Positions 55,896 through 64,000 of a DNA stretch of 64,000 nt are shown in pieces. The translations under genes were made by a program, and so were the position numbers. The notes under the pieces are model-generated. The model ran no database searches. It was not told where the DNA came from and saw only the letters and a list, made by a program, of their open reading frames with translations. The stretch's first letter is position 1, and the number at the start of each line of letters is the position of its first letter. Source of the DNA: Croceicoccus sp. (GTDB lineage: Bacteria; Pseudomonadota; Alphaproteobacteria; Sphingomonadales; Sphingomonadaceae). The stretch lies in NCBI GenBank assembly GCA_002694745.1, contig NZMY01000016.1, positions 124,001 through 188,000 on the forward strand, given 5' to 3'.

Positions 55896-57139
55896 TCCCC
55901 GGTTCGCTCCCGTTCCCATGCAAGTCGCGGACGTATAAGGCCCGGCCAGACGCCATACCAGCCAAAACGATCGCCATCATGGTCCATCACATCGATCTCA
56001 AGCAGTCGGGGAAGAAGCAGAGGGTCGCTGCCGATTTCGCGGATCTCCAATCCCACAACATGCAGCCCGTCATTCAAAATATCGCGAGGCACATGGCACT
56101 TTAGCCGATAAGTTCCAGCGGACCATTTGGAAGGTTCTTCGGGCGGACTCACCGAAAAGATAAGTTCACCGCCCGCATTGCGCAGCATGATTGAGGGGTG
56201 GACCCGCGGGTCGTGCCCGCCCTCCTCCGGTGCGATTCGGATGTTGAATTCCACCACGATGTCGGTTTTCACATGGATCGGGTCGCCCACCGCACCGGCG
56301 CGCGGACGCGCCGATGCGCCCAGCACAGACACCCGGCCCGACACGGGCGCGCTCTGCGGTTCGAAAAAGGTCGGGTTGCGGTTTCCACCCGGATGCGCCT
56401 GCAGGTAGCGGTGGACGATCCTTCCGGTGGGCCCGTCGTCAACTATCTCACCCTTGTCGATCAGGATTGCCCGCTCACACAGCGAACGAATCGCGGTAAG
56501 GTTGTGGCTTACGAAGATGATCGTACGGCCTGATGCCGAAAAGCTATTCATCCGATCGAGGCATTTCTGCTGGAAGGCGAGGTCGCCCACTGCAAGTGCT
56601 TCGTCTACAAGCAGGATCTCGGTCTCAAGATGCGCGGCCACCGCGAAAGCAAGCCGCATATACATTCCGCTGGAGTAACGCTTGACCGGTGTGTCCAGAA
56701 ATTGCTCAACGCCCGAGAACGCCACGATCTCGTCGAAACGGCTGGCTACTTCCAGCCGCGACATGCCAAGCAGCAGGCCGTTCAGAAAAATGTTGTCGCG
56801 CCCGGTCAGTTCTGAATGGAAGCCCGACCCGACTTCAAGCAGCGAACCCACCCGGCCATTGAGGTAGATCCGGCCCGTCGTGGGCGGGGTAATGCGCGAC
56901 AGGATCTTGAGAATCGTGCTTTTGCCTGCACCATTGTCGCCGACCAGCGCTACGCTTTCGCCATGCCGCAAGTCGAATGACACGTCGTGAAGCGCATCGA
57001 ACCAGCCGGTGTCGATATTTTCACGGCCGCGGATTTGCGCCAAGCGGCTCGCCATAAAGCTGCGCAGGGTTTCATGCGCCCACAGCCCCCGGCGATAGCG
57101 TTTCGACACATGCTCTGCCCGGATCGCGAAATCGCCCAT
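55892..57139 (-). CDS. wzt: ABC polysaccharide exporter ATPase with C-terminal glycan-binding domain (Wzt)
   Basis: A 415-residue ATPase for ABC-dependent O-antigen or capsule export. Walker A is GDNGAGKST (67-75), the signature region YSSGMYMRLAFAVA, Walker B LLVDEALAVGD. Residues from about 245 form the extra beta-rich domain known in Wzt to recognise the modified end of the finished chain. This extension suggests chain-end recognition, and the methyltransferase gene nearby could supply the terminal mark. The start overlaps the permease stop (TAATG). Confidence 0.88.
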   Translation of the reverse strand: MGDFAIRAEHVSKRYRRGLWAHETLRSFMASRLAQIRGRENIDTGWFDALHDVSFDLRHGESVALVGDNGAGKSTILKILSRITPPTTGRIYLNGRVGSLLEVGSGFHSELTGRDNIFLNGLLLGMSRLEVASRFDEIVAFSGVEQFLDTPVKRYSSGMYMRLAFAVAAHLETEILLVDEALAVGDLAFQQKCLDRMNSFSASGRTIIFVSHNLTAIRSLCERAILIDKGEIVDDGPTGRIVHRYLQAHPGGNRNPTFFEPQSAPVSGRVSVLGASARPRAGAVGDPIHVKTDIVVEFNIRIAPEEGGHDPRVHPSIMLRNAGGELIFSVSPPEEPSKWSAGTYRLKCHVPRDILNDGLHVVGLEIREIGSDPLLLPRLLEIDVMDHDGDRFGWYGVWPGLIRPRLAWERERTGD

Positions 57140-57993
57140 TACAGGATATCCGCCAGCCTGCGTTCCAGCACGCCGAACAGCAGCAGGCCACCCACGAACA
57201 TCAACAGTGCCGATCCGACCGAGACCCCTAGCGCAAGCGGTGACGGCAACGGAGTACCCAGCAGCGCTGCACGGAACAGTGTGACCTGCCCCGCCATGGG
57301 GTTTAGATAATAAAGCAGGGCCAGTGGTTCCGATCCGCTAAGCGGAGGATAAGCGACAGGCGTCGCCAGCAGTCCAACTTGCGAAATGATCGGAACAAGC
57401 TGCCTGAGGTCGCGGAACATCACGTTCAGTGCGGCCAGCGCCGCGCCAAGCCCGGCCGCAGCCATCAGCGTAATTAAGATAGCCACAACCGCCAGCAGGA
57501 TCCGCGGCGAAAGCCAGATACCGCCATACGGGGCGAACAGTGAGATTAGCAGGATCAGCAGCACCAGCGCAATTAGGAAATCGATAACGCTGGTAACCAC
57601 GGTCGAGAATGGCAGTAAAAGGCGGGGAAAATAGATCTTGCCAATCATTTCGCGGTGGTTGTGCAGGCTATTTGCCGCGCTAGTCACGGAATGTATGAAC
57701 AGGTTCCACAGGATCAGCCCGGCAAGGCCGAACAGCGGATAGGGAATATTCCCCGTATCCACCTTGACGAAGCGTCCGAATACCACCCAGAAGATAGCAA
57801 CCATTATCAGCGGCTGAAACAGCGCCCACAGGACGCCAAAGAAGGTCTGCTGGTAGCGCACCTTGATGTCGCGCCGCGCAAGGAAAAGCAATAGATCGGC
57901 CCGCCCCCACACGGCGCGCAGGCCAAGATCTGGAAAATGGCGCTCGGCGTCGATCCAGGTTTTAGTGCCGCGCCCCGGCCGGTTGATTGCCAT
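57139..57993 (-). CDS. wzm: ABC polysaccharide exporter permease (Wzm)
   Basis: A 284-residue ABC-2 permease with six hydrophobic helices. The Wzm-like opening LLLFLARRDIKVRYQQTFFGVLWALFQP is followed by FGLAGLILWNLF and, near the C-terminus, LATPVAYPPLSG and YYLNPMAGQVTLFR. It would move an undecaprenyl-linked polysaccharide across the inner membrane with the ATPase encoded downstream. It is divergent from the methyltransferase gene with an 85 bp gap that should hold both promoters. Confidence 0.88.
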   Translation of the reverse strand: MAINRPGRGTKTWIDAERHFPDLGLRAVWGRADLLLFLARRDIKVRYQQTFFGVLWALFQPLIMVAIFWVVFGRFVKVDTGNIPYPLFGLAGLILWNLFIHSVTSAANSLHNHREMIGKIYFPRLLLPFSTVVTSVIDFLIALVLLILLISLFAPYGGIWLSPRILLAVVAILITLMAAAGLGAALAALNVMFRDLRQLVPIISQVGLLATPVAYPPLSGSEPLALLYYLNPMAGQVTLFRAALLGTPLPSPLALGVSVGSALLMFVGGLLLFGVLERRLADIL

Positions 57994-58078
57994 GCGTCCT
58001 TAACATCCCTCGCTCTGCTTGATACAGACGAAACCGGGTCGGCCGTCAATGGCCGGTCTTGTGACAGGGGCCGCTACC

Positions 58079-58801
58079 ATGGGAAGAGTCCACGATACAT
58101 TGCGGGCGGTGCGGCGTCGATCACCCCCTGCGCTGCAGCGACTGCTCTATCGGTGCCGGTCGGCCGCCACGTCCGAGCCGCTGTCGCGCAATTTCGGTTG
58201 GGAACGGGGAACGCCTGTCGACCGGCTGTATATCGAAGAGTTTGTGGAGGCGAACGCTGACTGCATTCGTGGCTGCGTACTCGAAATTGGCGATGCGGTC
58301 TATTCGCGGCGGTTCGGCGGTTCGGCCATCAGCCGGCAGGACGTGCTGCATGTCGATAAGGACTCACCAGAGGCAACGATGGTGGGCGATGTGTGCGATC
58401 CAGATGTGCTGGAATCCGGTGCATTCGACTGCATCATTTTCACCCAAACCCTGCATCTTCTATTTGACGTGCAGCAGGGTATACGGCAGCTTTACCGTGC
58501 GCTAGCGCCGGGCGGCACCCTGCTCCTGACCGTGCCGGGCATTTCGCCGATCGATCCCTTTGCCTGGAAGGACTGCTGGTACTGGTCGCTGAGCTACGCC
58601 AGCGTAAAGCAACTGCTAAACCAAAACTTCGGTCACGACAATCATGCGATCGAAACATTTGGCAATGTCTATGCGGCTACCGCCTTCCTGCATGGTGCTG
58701 TTCTCGAGGAAGTCGAACTCGCGGCCCTCAGGAAACCCGATCCGGGCTATCCCGTGGTGATTTGCGCCCGCGCCATGAAGCCCGCGACTGCACAGGCGTG
58801 A
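58079..58801 (+). CDS. SAM-dependent methyltransferase
   Basis: A 240-residue class I methyltransferase. Motif I is CVLEIGDAVY (degenerate from GxGxG), the acidic end of strand 2 is VLHVDKD, and FDCIIFTQTLHLLFD and LAPGGTLLLTVPG are motifs II and III. It could cap the glycan or decorate a sugar. ATG at 58079 was chosen because AGGGG lies upstream; ATG at 58049 and a TTG further up are alternatives. It is followed by a GT4 gene after four bases. Confidence 0.82.
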   Translation: MGRVHDTLRAVRRRSPPALQRLLYRCRSAATSEPLSRNFGWERGTPVDRLYIEEFVEANADCIRGCVLEIGDAVYSRRFGGSAISRQDVLHVDKDSPEATMVGDVCDPDVLESGAFDCIIFTQTLHLLFDVQQGIRQLYRALAPGGTLLLTVPGISPIDPFAWKDCWYWSLSYASVKQLLNQNFGHDNHAIETFGNVYAATAFLHGAVLEEVELAALRKPDPGYPVVICARAMKPATAQA

Positions 58802-58805
58802 TCGC

Positions 58806-59945
58806 GTGACGCGGCGTATTGCCTTCGTCATCAATTCCATCGGCAGTGGGGGGGCCGAGCGTGTGCTCGACATCATTCTGCGCGGACGCCCGGAATGGGC
58901 GGCGCGGTATGAAGTGCATCTAGTACTTCTAGACCAAGAGCCGGAAATGCGCGCCATGGCTCCCGTCGACGGCAAACATGTGCTGAACGGGCGCGGCAGC
59001 CTGGTGCGCAGCATCGTGCAACTCCATGCGCGGCTTGACTCGCTCTCGCCGGATCTCGTCGTCTCGTTTCTGATCCGGTCGAACCTTGCGGCTGCGTACT
59101 GGCGCTGTCGCCGGAGCAAGGCGGCGGTGATCGCGTGCGAGCGGATGCACGTCAGTTCACATCTCGCGGGCCGCTACCGGCCGGCGGTCAGGGCAATTCT
59201 GCGGCTTGCGCTGCTGCTTGGCTATCGCTGTTGCAACCGCGTGCTGGCCGTCTCGCAGGGCGTGGCGGATGATCTGCATGACCATTTCGGCGTGCCGGAG
59301 GCTCATTTGTCGGTGGTGCCCAATCCCTATGATCCGACCGCAATCGCGGCCGCCGCGCAGGTTGACCCTGTGCCCGGGATGCCGGCGAATTACATCGTCG
59401 CTGTTGGCCGGATGGTGCCGGCAAAGAATTTGGCCGGGTTGATAGATGCCTATTTAATGGCCAACCCCCCGTACGAGCTCGTCATCTTGGGTGACGGACC
59501 AGAGAGAGGCGCACTGGAGCGACAAATCCGGGTCAAGGGGCTGAATGGGCGGGTACACATGCCCGGCCATCTCATCGATCCACTTCCAGTCGTGTCACGT
59601 GCGCGCTTCCTCGTCTCAGCGTCGCGCAACGAGGGCTTTCCCAATGCCGTCGCTGAGGCGATGGCCCTACGTCTACCAGTGCTTTCGACTGATTGCCCTT
59701 CCGGGCCCGCGGAACTGCTGGTGGGCTCTGCCGGCGGAACCGGTACAGTTGTGAGGGCAGAAGCAGGATTATTGGTGCCGATGGATGACACGAGGGCGCT
59801 TGCGCAAGGTATTGCCCTTCTTTCCAGCGATCCGCGCTTGCGTGAAGAGCTTGGCGAGGCGGCAGGCAGGCGTATCGGCGATTTCCCCCAAGACAGGATC
59901 GTCGCACAATACTGGCACATTCTGCGCAATATGCTCGACCGCTAG
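58806..59945 (+). CDS. Glycosyltransferase family 4
   Basis: A 379-residue GT-B enzyme. The N-terminal glycine-rich loop is SIGSGGAERVL, as in retaining GT4 enzymes. The C-terminal domain has VAVGRMVPAKNLAGLIDAY, LVILGDGPERGALE and SASRNEGFPNAVAEAMALRLPVLST, which holds the E-x7-E motif for the nucleotide sugar. GTG at 58806 starts it. Its TAG stop shares the CTAG palindrome with the stop of the convergent GT4. Confidence 0.88.
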   Translation: MTRRIAFVINSIGSGGAERVLDIILRGRPEWAARYEVHLVLLDQEPEMRAMAPVDGKHVLNGRGSLVRSIVQLHARLDSLSPDLVVSFLIRSNLAAAYWRCRRSKAAVIACERMHVSSHLAGRYRPAVRAILRLALLLGYRCCNRVLAVSQGVADDLHDHFGVPEAHLSVVPNPYDPTAIAAAAQVDPVPGMPANYIVAVGRMVPAKNLAGLIDAYLMANPPYELVILGDGPERGALERQIRVKGLNGRVHMPGHLIDPLPVVSRARFLVSASRNEGFPNAVAEAMALRLPVLSTDCPSGPAELLVGSAGGTGTVVRAEAGLLVPMDDTRALAQGIALLSSDPRLREELGEAAGRRIGDFPQDRIVAQYWHILRNMLDR

Positions 59946-61063
59946 GGCCGGTTTTCCTCATCGAAACCGATTTCCTCGATCAGCTGTTCATATTTTTCAA
60001 CCATTCCTGCATGTGTGAATTGCATCAGCGCCGAGGGAGAAAGGGCCGGCCGGAACGCTGCGTGATGTTGGTGCGCCATGATCTTGGATATGGCGGCAAT
60101 GTCGCCCACTTTGAAATAGCAATGATCAGCGAGACCAAATTCTCGATGCTGCGGAAGGTCCGATAGCGCTATAGGGATTCCGGTGTTCAGTGCTTCGAGC
60201 ACGACAAGCCCAAACCCTTCCATCTGCGACGGATGGATAAAGAGCGAAGCATTGCGATAAAGCTGCACCAATTCATCGCCAAAACGCGACCCGGCCAGCA
60301 CGACGCCGTCGTCAACTAGATCGGTGAAAACTTCATGATCGCCCACGCCAGAGCCCACGATAACCAGGGGCATGGCTTCCTTCCTCAGTGCCTGCCGGGC
60401 GCAGACAAGGTCGTGGAAGCGCTTGGTTCTGTCGAAACGGCCGACGGCCAGCAGATATCGGCCTGGTTGAACGCCCAGCTCATCGAAAACGCCGGCACCT
60501 GCCCCGTCAGGATCCAGCGGCGGGTCAAGACCGTGTGGAATGGCATGGAAGCGAGCTGTATGGCGCGGATAACGGGCGCTGATATCTTGCAGACCCGCTT
60601 GGCTGACGCAAACGACGGCGTTGGCAAAGCGGCAGCTCAGATTTTCGCCGAGTTTCAAGCCAGCAGCGATCGGCCAGCTCCACTTGGGGCGATCATAATC
60701 ACGCGCATGAATTGTGACGATCACCCTCATGCCAAGCAGGCGCGCCAGCGGAGTCCATAATCCGGGCCCAATAGCGTGGATATGCAATATCCGCGGACGC
60801 ACGTTGAGGCTGGCAGCAAGGATCGCGAACAGCGTGTGCAGAAAAGCCTCGGCTGCCCGCCGCTTCGGAGCCCAGATTGGGCGGACCGTCAGATTGGGTG
60901 GCAAGCTGGCATTTTCGTGATGATAGGCGTTCCGCTGGTAGATGGTAATGTCGAAATCCGGCCGCTTGCTCGCCAAGGCAGGATAGAGGTTGCGGCAGTG
61001 GGTTTCGATCCCGCCAATCACATTAGTCATGCCGCGCAGACCGACAACGGCTATGCGGGGCAT
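59942..61063 (-). CDS. Glycosyltransferase family 4
   Basis: A 373-residue GT-B enzyme. The start has RIAVVGLRGMTNVIGGIETHCRNLYPAL with the glycine-rich loop. The C-terminal domain has LAVGRFDRTKRFHDLV, IVGSGVGDHEVF and PSQMEGFGLVVLEALNTGIP (E-x7-E). The N-terminal GLRGMTNVIGGIE is the mark of the DUF1972-like rhamnosyl/GT4 group. ATG at 61063 was chosen over a GTG nine bases earlier because GGGAGG lies eight bases before it. Confidence 0.88.
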   Translation of the reverse strand: MPRIAVVGLRGMTNVIGGIETHCRNLYPALASKRPDFDITIYQRNAYHHENASLPPNLTVRPIWAPKRRAAEAFLHTLFAILAASLNVRPRILHIHAIGPGLWTPLARLLGMRVIVTIHARDYDRPKWSWPIAAGLKLGENLSCRFANAVVCVSQAGLQDISARYPRHTARFHAIPHGLDPPLDPDGAGAGVFDELGVQPGRYLLAVGRFDRTKRFHDLVCARQALRKEAMPLVIVGSGVGDHEVFTDLVDDGVVLAGSRFGDELVQLYRNASLFIHPSQMEGFGLVVLEALNTGIPIALSDLPQHREFGLADHCYFKVGDIAAISKIMAHQHHAAFRPALSPSALMQFTHAGMVEKYEQLIEEIGFDEENRP

Positions 61064-61201
61064 TGCCGCCACCTCCCGATCGCGCTGATGCGTTGACCCA
61101 TCACAAATTCCGTCGCCTATACCAAAAATCTGGCTTCACTGCCATGACGATGGCGAACTACGCTGTCGATCAAAACATTTCCTGCGTGCCATTTCAGTAC
61201 T

Positions 61202-61221
61202 TCTGGCAGTGATCTGCCAGA
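61202..61221. promoter_or_regulatory. Inverted repeat in the divergent control region
   Basis: TCTGGCAG-TGAT-CTGCCAGA: perfect 8 bp arms with a 4-nt spacer, lying between the divergent GT4 and beta-helix lipoprotein genes. It has no T run and fits a dimeric operator. The regulator is unknown. Confidence 0.4.
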
Positions 61222-61266
61222 TACAAACGCAAACCACATCCTTGTCATCGCGGTCGACAACGGATT

Positions 61267-61276
61267 GGGGGGGGGG
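61267..61276 (+). repeat. Run of ten G
   Basis: An uninterrupted tract of ten G about 155 bp before the beta-helix lipoprotein start. A TATAAG lies seven bases after it and a TCGACA at 61254-61259 before it. Such tracts slip during replication and could change promoter spacing. No other run of this length was noticed. Confidence 0.6.
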
Positions 61277-61429
61277 CAATTCTATAAGGTAGATACTACA
61301 GGAAGTGGCGGTTTGACGTTGTGTAAAACCGACTAGAACAATCCGACCATTATAGGCATGCGCGGGTTACGCCGCTGTTTACCATTTGCCGACACCCTTC
61401 GGTAATGCAATCTGGCCACAAATTGGCCC

Positions 61430-62593
61430 ATGTCCAGCGAACGCATTGTGTCATCCCCGGTCCGGTCCGCCAGTGTGCTGGCGATGGCCTTCATACTAGT
61501 ATCTTGCGGTGGCGATGGCGAAGTGCGGTCGAGCAAAACCACGTCCGTAACCGGCGCGACCGAAAGTGCCACCGGATCTTCGTCGCCGGTCACCGTTGCG
61601 GCAACGCCGACAACCGAGTCTTCCTCGACCTCGTCGTCCACCCACAAACCGGCGCCTACGCCCATCATAGCGCCGGATAGGGCGGTGCCCCGTTTCGCGA
61701 TGCCAAATATCGCTCCCCCCGCCTTGCCAAACTGGCTGGCCTATGAAACGCCCCAGACAATATACAGTACCGATCACAGCGTCGATGTTTCGAAAATTAA
61801 AATCGAAGGCGGCGCCATCTTGCTTCGTGCAGACGAAGTATCATCACTAGTGATGAGCAATATTGTCGCGCGCGATTTCGGACCAATCATGCGCGGGCGC
61901 TCCCTCGAGTACATTACGGTCGATAGAATTGCAGCCTCAAGGGCGAAGGCCAATAAGACCTATGGAATGGGCATCATCAACACCACCGGTGGGTTTCTGA
62001 CGGCCGTCATGCAAGATCTCGTCTTCCAAGGCGACACCGCCTCGCCCGCCCCAAATGCGGCGGAAGCATGGGCGGCCATCGCACTGAAGGGGAAAACCAG
62101 CGCCGATACCGGCAATTTCACTATCGACCGGTTCGACTTTCGCGATCTGTGGATGGCATCGGGCAGCCAATACGAAAATGTTGATGGAATTTCGACGGAG
62201 CGCGGATACAGCGGTACTATCCAAAATGGTCGCATTGTCAACGCCAGCGACGCCTGCCTTGACATCAAGGGTGATGTTACGGTCGACAATGTCTATCTCG
62301 AAAATTGCCGCGAAGGCATTAAGCTGTGGTCGTCGCAATCGCACGGTCTCATCGAGATGGGAACGCACCGCTTCGCCGCAATTATTGCCAAGGGGGGAAG
62401 TAGCAATGCCTCATCAGTCTATATTGAAACCTTGGTTCTAACAGGGGCTCCGACGGTGCCAGCTTTTCGAGCCGAAGGCGGACCCGTTACGCTGACAATT
62501 GGCACGCTGGTTGCCGACCCGAATCAGGTGCTCAACGCCAGCAGTTCCTACGCCGGATCGTCGGTAAAGGTTCTGAACAGGATCGATATTTAG
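61430..62593 (+). CDS. Lipoprotein with predicted right-handed parallel beta-helix
   Basis: A 387-residue lipoprotein: lipobox ILVSCGG (Cys26), then a Ser/Thr-rich linker to about residue 75. The rest has short repeating strand-turn units such as VDVSKIKIEGG, FTIDRFDFRDL, GTIQNGRIVNASDACLDIKGDVTVDNVYLENC, typical of a parallel beta-helix (pectate-lyase-like). The NASDACLDIKGDVTVDNV region resembles the core of such folds. It may bind or cleave the polysaccharide made by this locus, just before the GumC-like gene. No catalytic residues are assigned. Confidence 0.7.
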   Translation: MSSERIVSSPVRSASVLAMAFILVSCGGDGEVRSSKTTSVTGATESATGSSSPVTVAATPTTESSSTSSSTHKPAPTPIIAPDRAVPRFAMPNIAPPALPNWLAYETPQTIYSTDHSVDVSKIKIEGGAILLRADEVSSLVMSNIVARDFGPIMRGRSLEYITVDRIAASRAKANKTYGMGIINTTGGFLTAVMQDLVFQGDTASPAPNAAEAWAAIALKGKTSADTGNFTIDRFDFRDLWMASGSQYENVDGISTERGYSGTIQNGRIVNASDACLDIKGDVTVDNVYLENCREGIKLWSSQSHGLIEMGTHRFAAIIAKGGSSNASSVYIETLVLTGAPTVPAFRAEGGPVTLTIGTLVADPNQVLNASSSYAGSSVKVLNRIDI

Positions 62594-62856
62594 GACTGGA
62601 CGGTCTGCGAACCCCATAAACTGTCGATAAATCTGATAGACCAAAGACGTCTACATCTATAGATTGACAATGCTGCAGCAGCGAGATGGCTTGCACTGCG
62701 CATGTCCGCTCGCGTAATCGGGCCCGATTTGGGCCTAAAGGGTTACGCCCCTTGCCAGAATGCCCTTTCGATAGCAGCTTCGCTTCCATGACTAAATTCC
62801 GCATCGGGCCATGATCCTTGATTCACGATAGCGAAAACACACGCGAGGGCGGCATG

Positions 62857-64000
62857 ATGCCAGACTACGCCTTCGACACGTATAATGACGAAGGCGGTGC
62901 GAAGAACCTTATCGATTTTCGTGCCATCGGCGATGCGTTGGCACGTCGTAAATGGTCGGCGCTGACGGCGGTTGTGATCGTACTTGCCGCCGTGGCCTCG
63001 ATTTTCCTTTTTAGCGACAAGCGTTTCGACGCGGTTGCTCTTGTCGGTCTCGAACGCGAGCCAGAACGTATAATCAACACGCCTGGCGACGGTAGTTCGA
63101 ACGTTCTGATCGACATGCCGTCCGTCGATACCGAGGTGACGATACTGCTGTCGCCGGAAGTGGTGCGTCGGTCGGTCGAAACCCATAAGCTGAACGAAGA
63201 TGCAGCATTCGTTAACGCAGCAACAAATGGAGAGAAGTCGGCTCCGATCTCGGTAGGCGAAGCGACCGACCGCATCCTCACCAAGCTGAGCGCGCAGCGT
63301 CAGGGTGCGTCTTACGTGATCGAAGTGATATATAGCTCTAGCGATCCGGAAGTAGCCGCACGCGTCGCCAACGATATCGTTGAGGCTTATATCAATCGAC
63401 AGGTCATTTCGGCGGAGTCGGTTCGCACCGGTGACATCTCCGTTCTGGAAGGTCGGCTTGAAGGCCTCCGCAACGACGTGATCGAAGCCGAAAGCGCGGT
63501 CGCCCGCTATAAAGCCGCGAACAGCCTCGTTACAATCGGCGGCGATGGAACCGCGGTGCAGGACGAGATCGGCAATCTCAACATGCAGCTTGCGCAGGCG
63601 CGCGCGCAATTAGCCGTTGCTCAGGGACAGGCACAGGCCAACTCGAACGACGCGGGCACCATGGTCAGCAGTTCCGATCTTATCAGGAACCTGCGGCTCC
63701 AAGCCGCGCAGCTTTCTGCCGAAAGCGCCAAACTGGCGGAACGCTATGGTCCCAATCATCCCGAACGGGTCCGCGTGGAAACTCAGCTTGCCTCAATTAA
63801 AGCCGATCTCAAGCGCGAAACCTCGCGGATGCAGCAAGGCATAAGGGACGATGTCTCCATAGCCAGCAATCGCGTTGCCGCGCTCGAATCGGCGCTGAAC
63901 CGCGCGGAGGGTCGGTTGGTTTCCGGCAGCAATGCCTCGGTGCGCCTGAACGAGCTTGAACGCGTGGCGCAAAGCGCGCGCGATCTTTATCAGGTTTTCC
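62857..64000 (+). CDS. GumC/Wzz-type polysaccharide co-polymerase (start only)
   Basis: At least 381 residues, cut by the window edge. A membrane helix lies near 34-55 (ALTAVVIVLAAVASIFLF), followed by the Wzz-type periplasmic part: VLIDMPSVDTEVTILLSPEVVRRSVE, SSSDPEVAARVANDIVEAYINRQ, and long coiled-coil helices with LAERYGPNHPERVRVETQLASIKADL. This is the pattern of GumC/SpsC-type PCP-2 proteins, which set chain length and link to outer-membrane export. GAGGG precedes the start; an ATG one codon earlier is also possible. Whether a kinase domain follows is outside the window. Confidence 0.87.
   Translation, partial: MPDYAFDTYNDEGGAKNLIDFRAIGDALARRKWSALTAVVIVLAAVASIFLFSDKRFDAVALVGLEREPERIINTPGDGSSNVLIDMPSVDTEVTILLSPEVVRRSVETHKLNEDAAFVNAATNGEKSAPISVGEATDRILTKLSAQRQGASYVIEVIYSSSDPEVAARVANDIVEAYINRQVISAESVRTGDISVLEGRLEGLRNDVIEAESAVARYKAANSLVTIGGDGTAVQDEIGNLNMQLAQARAQLAVAQGQAQANSNDAGTMVSSSDLIRNLRLQAAQLSAESAKLAERYGPNHPERVRVETQLASIKADLKRETSRMQQGIRDDVSIASNRVAALESALNRAEGRLVSGSNASVRLNELERVAQSARDLYQVF

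Noticed and set aside
1-64000. CRISPR arrays, insertion sequences, prophage genes and rRNA
   Set aside because: No regularly spaced repeats, transposase, integrase, phage structural or rRNA sequence was recognised on either strand.

Overview
The window reads as a chromosomal segment of a high-GC alphaproteobacterium, most likely from the Sphingomonadales (Sphingomonas/Erythrobacter type). The basis is gene content: Entner-Doudoroff genes instead of phosphofructokinase, an FzlA-like division GST, a UPF0262 protein, an NDUFA9-type protein, a divergent sphingomonad-type PEP carboxylase and a sugar-transferase/GumC exopolysaccharide locus. This is protein recognition by eye; no database search was run.

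Positions 1-22,300 are compact housekeeping. They hold an L,D-transpeptidase, a hotdog thioesterase, an ABC ATPase, TldD and DUF924. A Tam41-like nucleotidyltransferase is coupled to a lipid kinase, followed by YjbQ and a transglutaminase-like protein. Then comes a carbon block (zwf, edd, eda, a divergent ppc), argB, a lipoprotein, YggT (apparently starting at ATT), folD, a second lipoprotein, MarC, a Lon-N-domain protein and a CnoX-like thioredoxin-TPR protein.

Positions 22,300-31,100 start with tRNA-Gly(GCC) and a non-coding stretch before a fused sulfotransferase/hexapeptide acyltransferase. After it come a PhoX-like protein, the xdhC-mocA pair, a YghU-type GST, dCTP deaminase, a GH25-like protein that has lost its catalytic acids, UPF0262 and an FzlA-like protein.

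Positions 31,100-44,130 hold an NDUFA9-like protein, a membrane/spermidine-synthase-like fusion, a coupled pair of exported amidohydrolases (the second without the HxH metal motif), a YbdG-type MscS channel and a leucine-degradation operon. That operon reads ivd, a small membrane protein, mccB, an exported NTF2-like protein, then mccA.

Positions 44,600-64,000 form a surface-polysaccharide locus that continues past the window. It has an initiating sugar transferase, six GT2 enzymes, a polysaccharide deacetylase, a Gfo/Idh/MocA oxidoreductase and an NAD-dependent epimerase, many joined by 4-8 bp overlaps. It also has a Wzm/Wzt ABC exporter, a methyltransferase, two GT4 enzymes, a beta-helix lipoprotein and the start of a GumC/Wzz-like co-polymerase. 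An 878 bp AT-richer stretch separates the initiating transferase from the GT array. No insertion sequence, prophage, CRISPR array or rRNA was seen.
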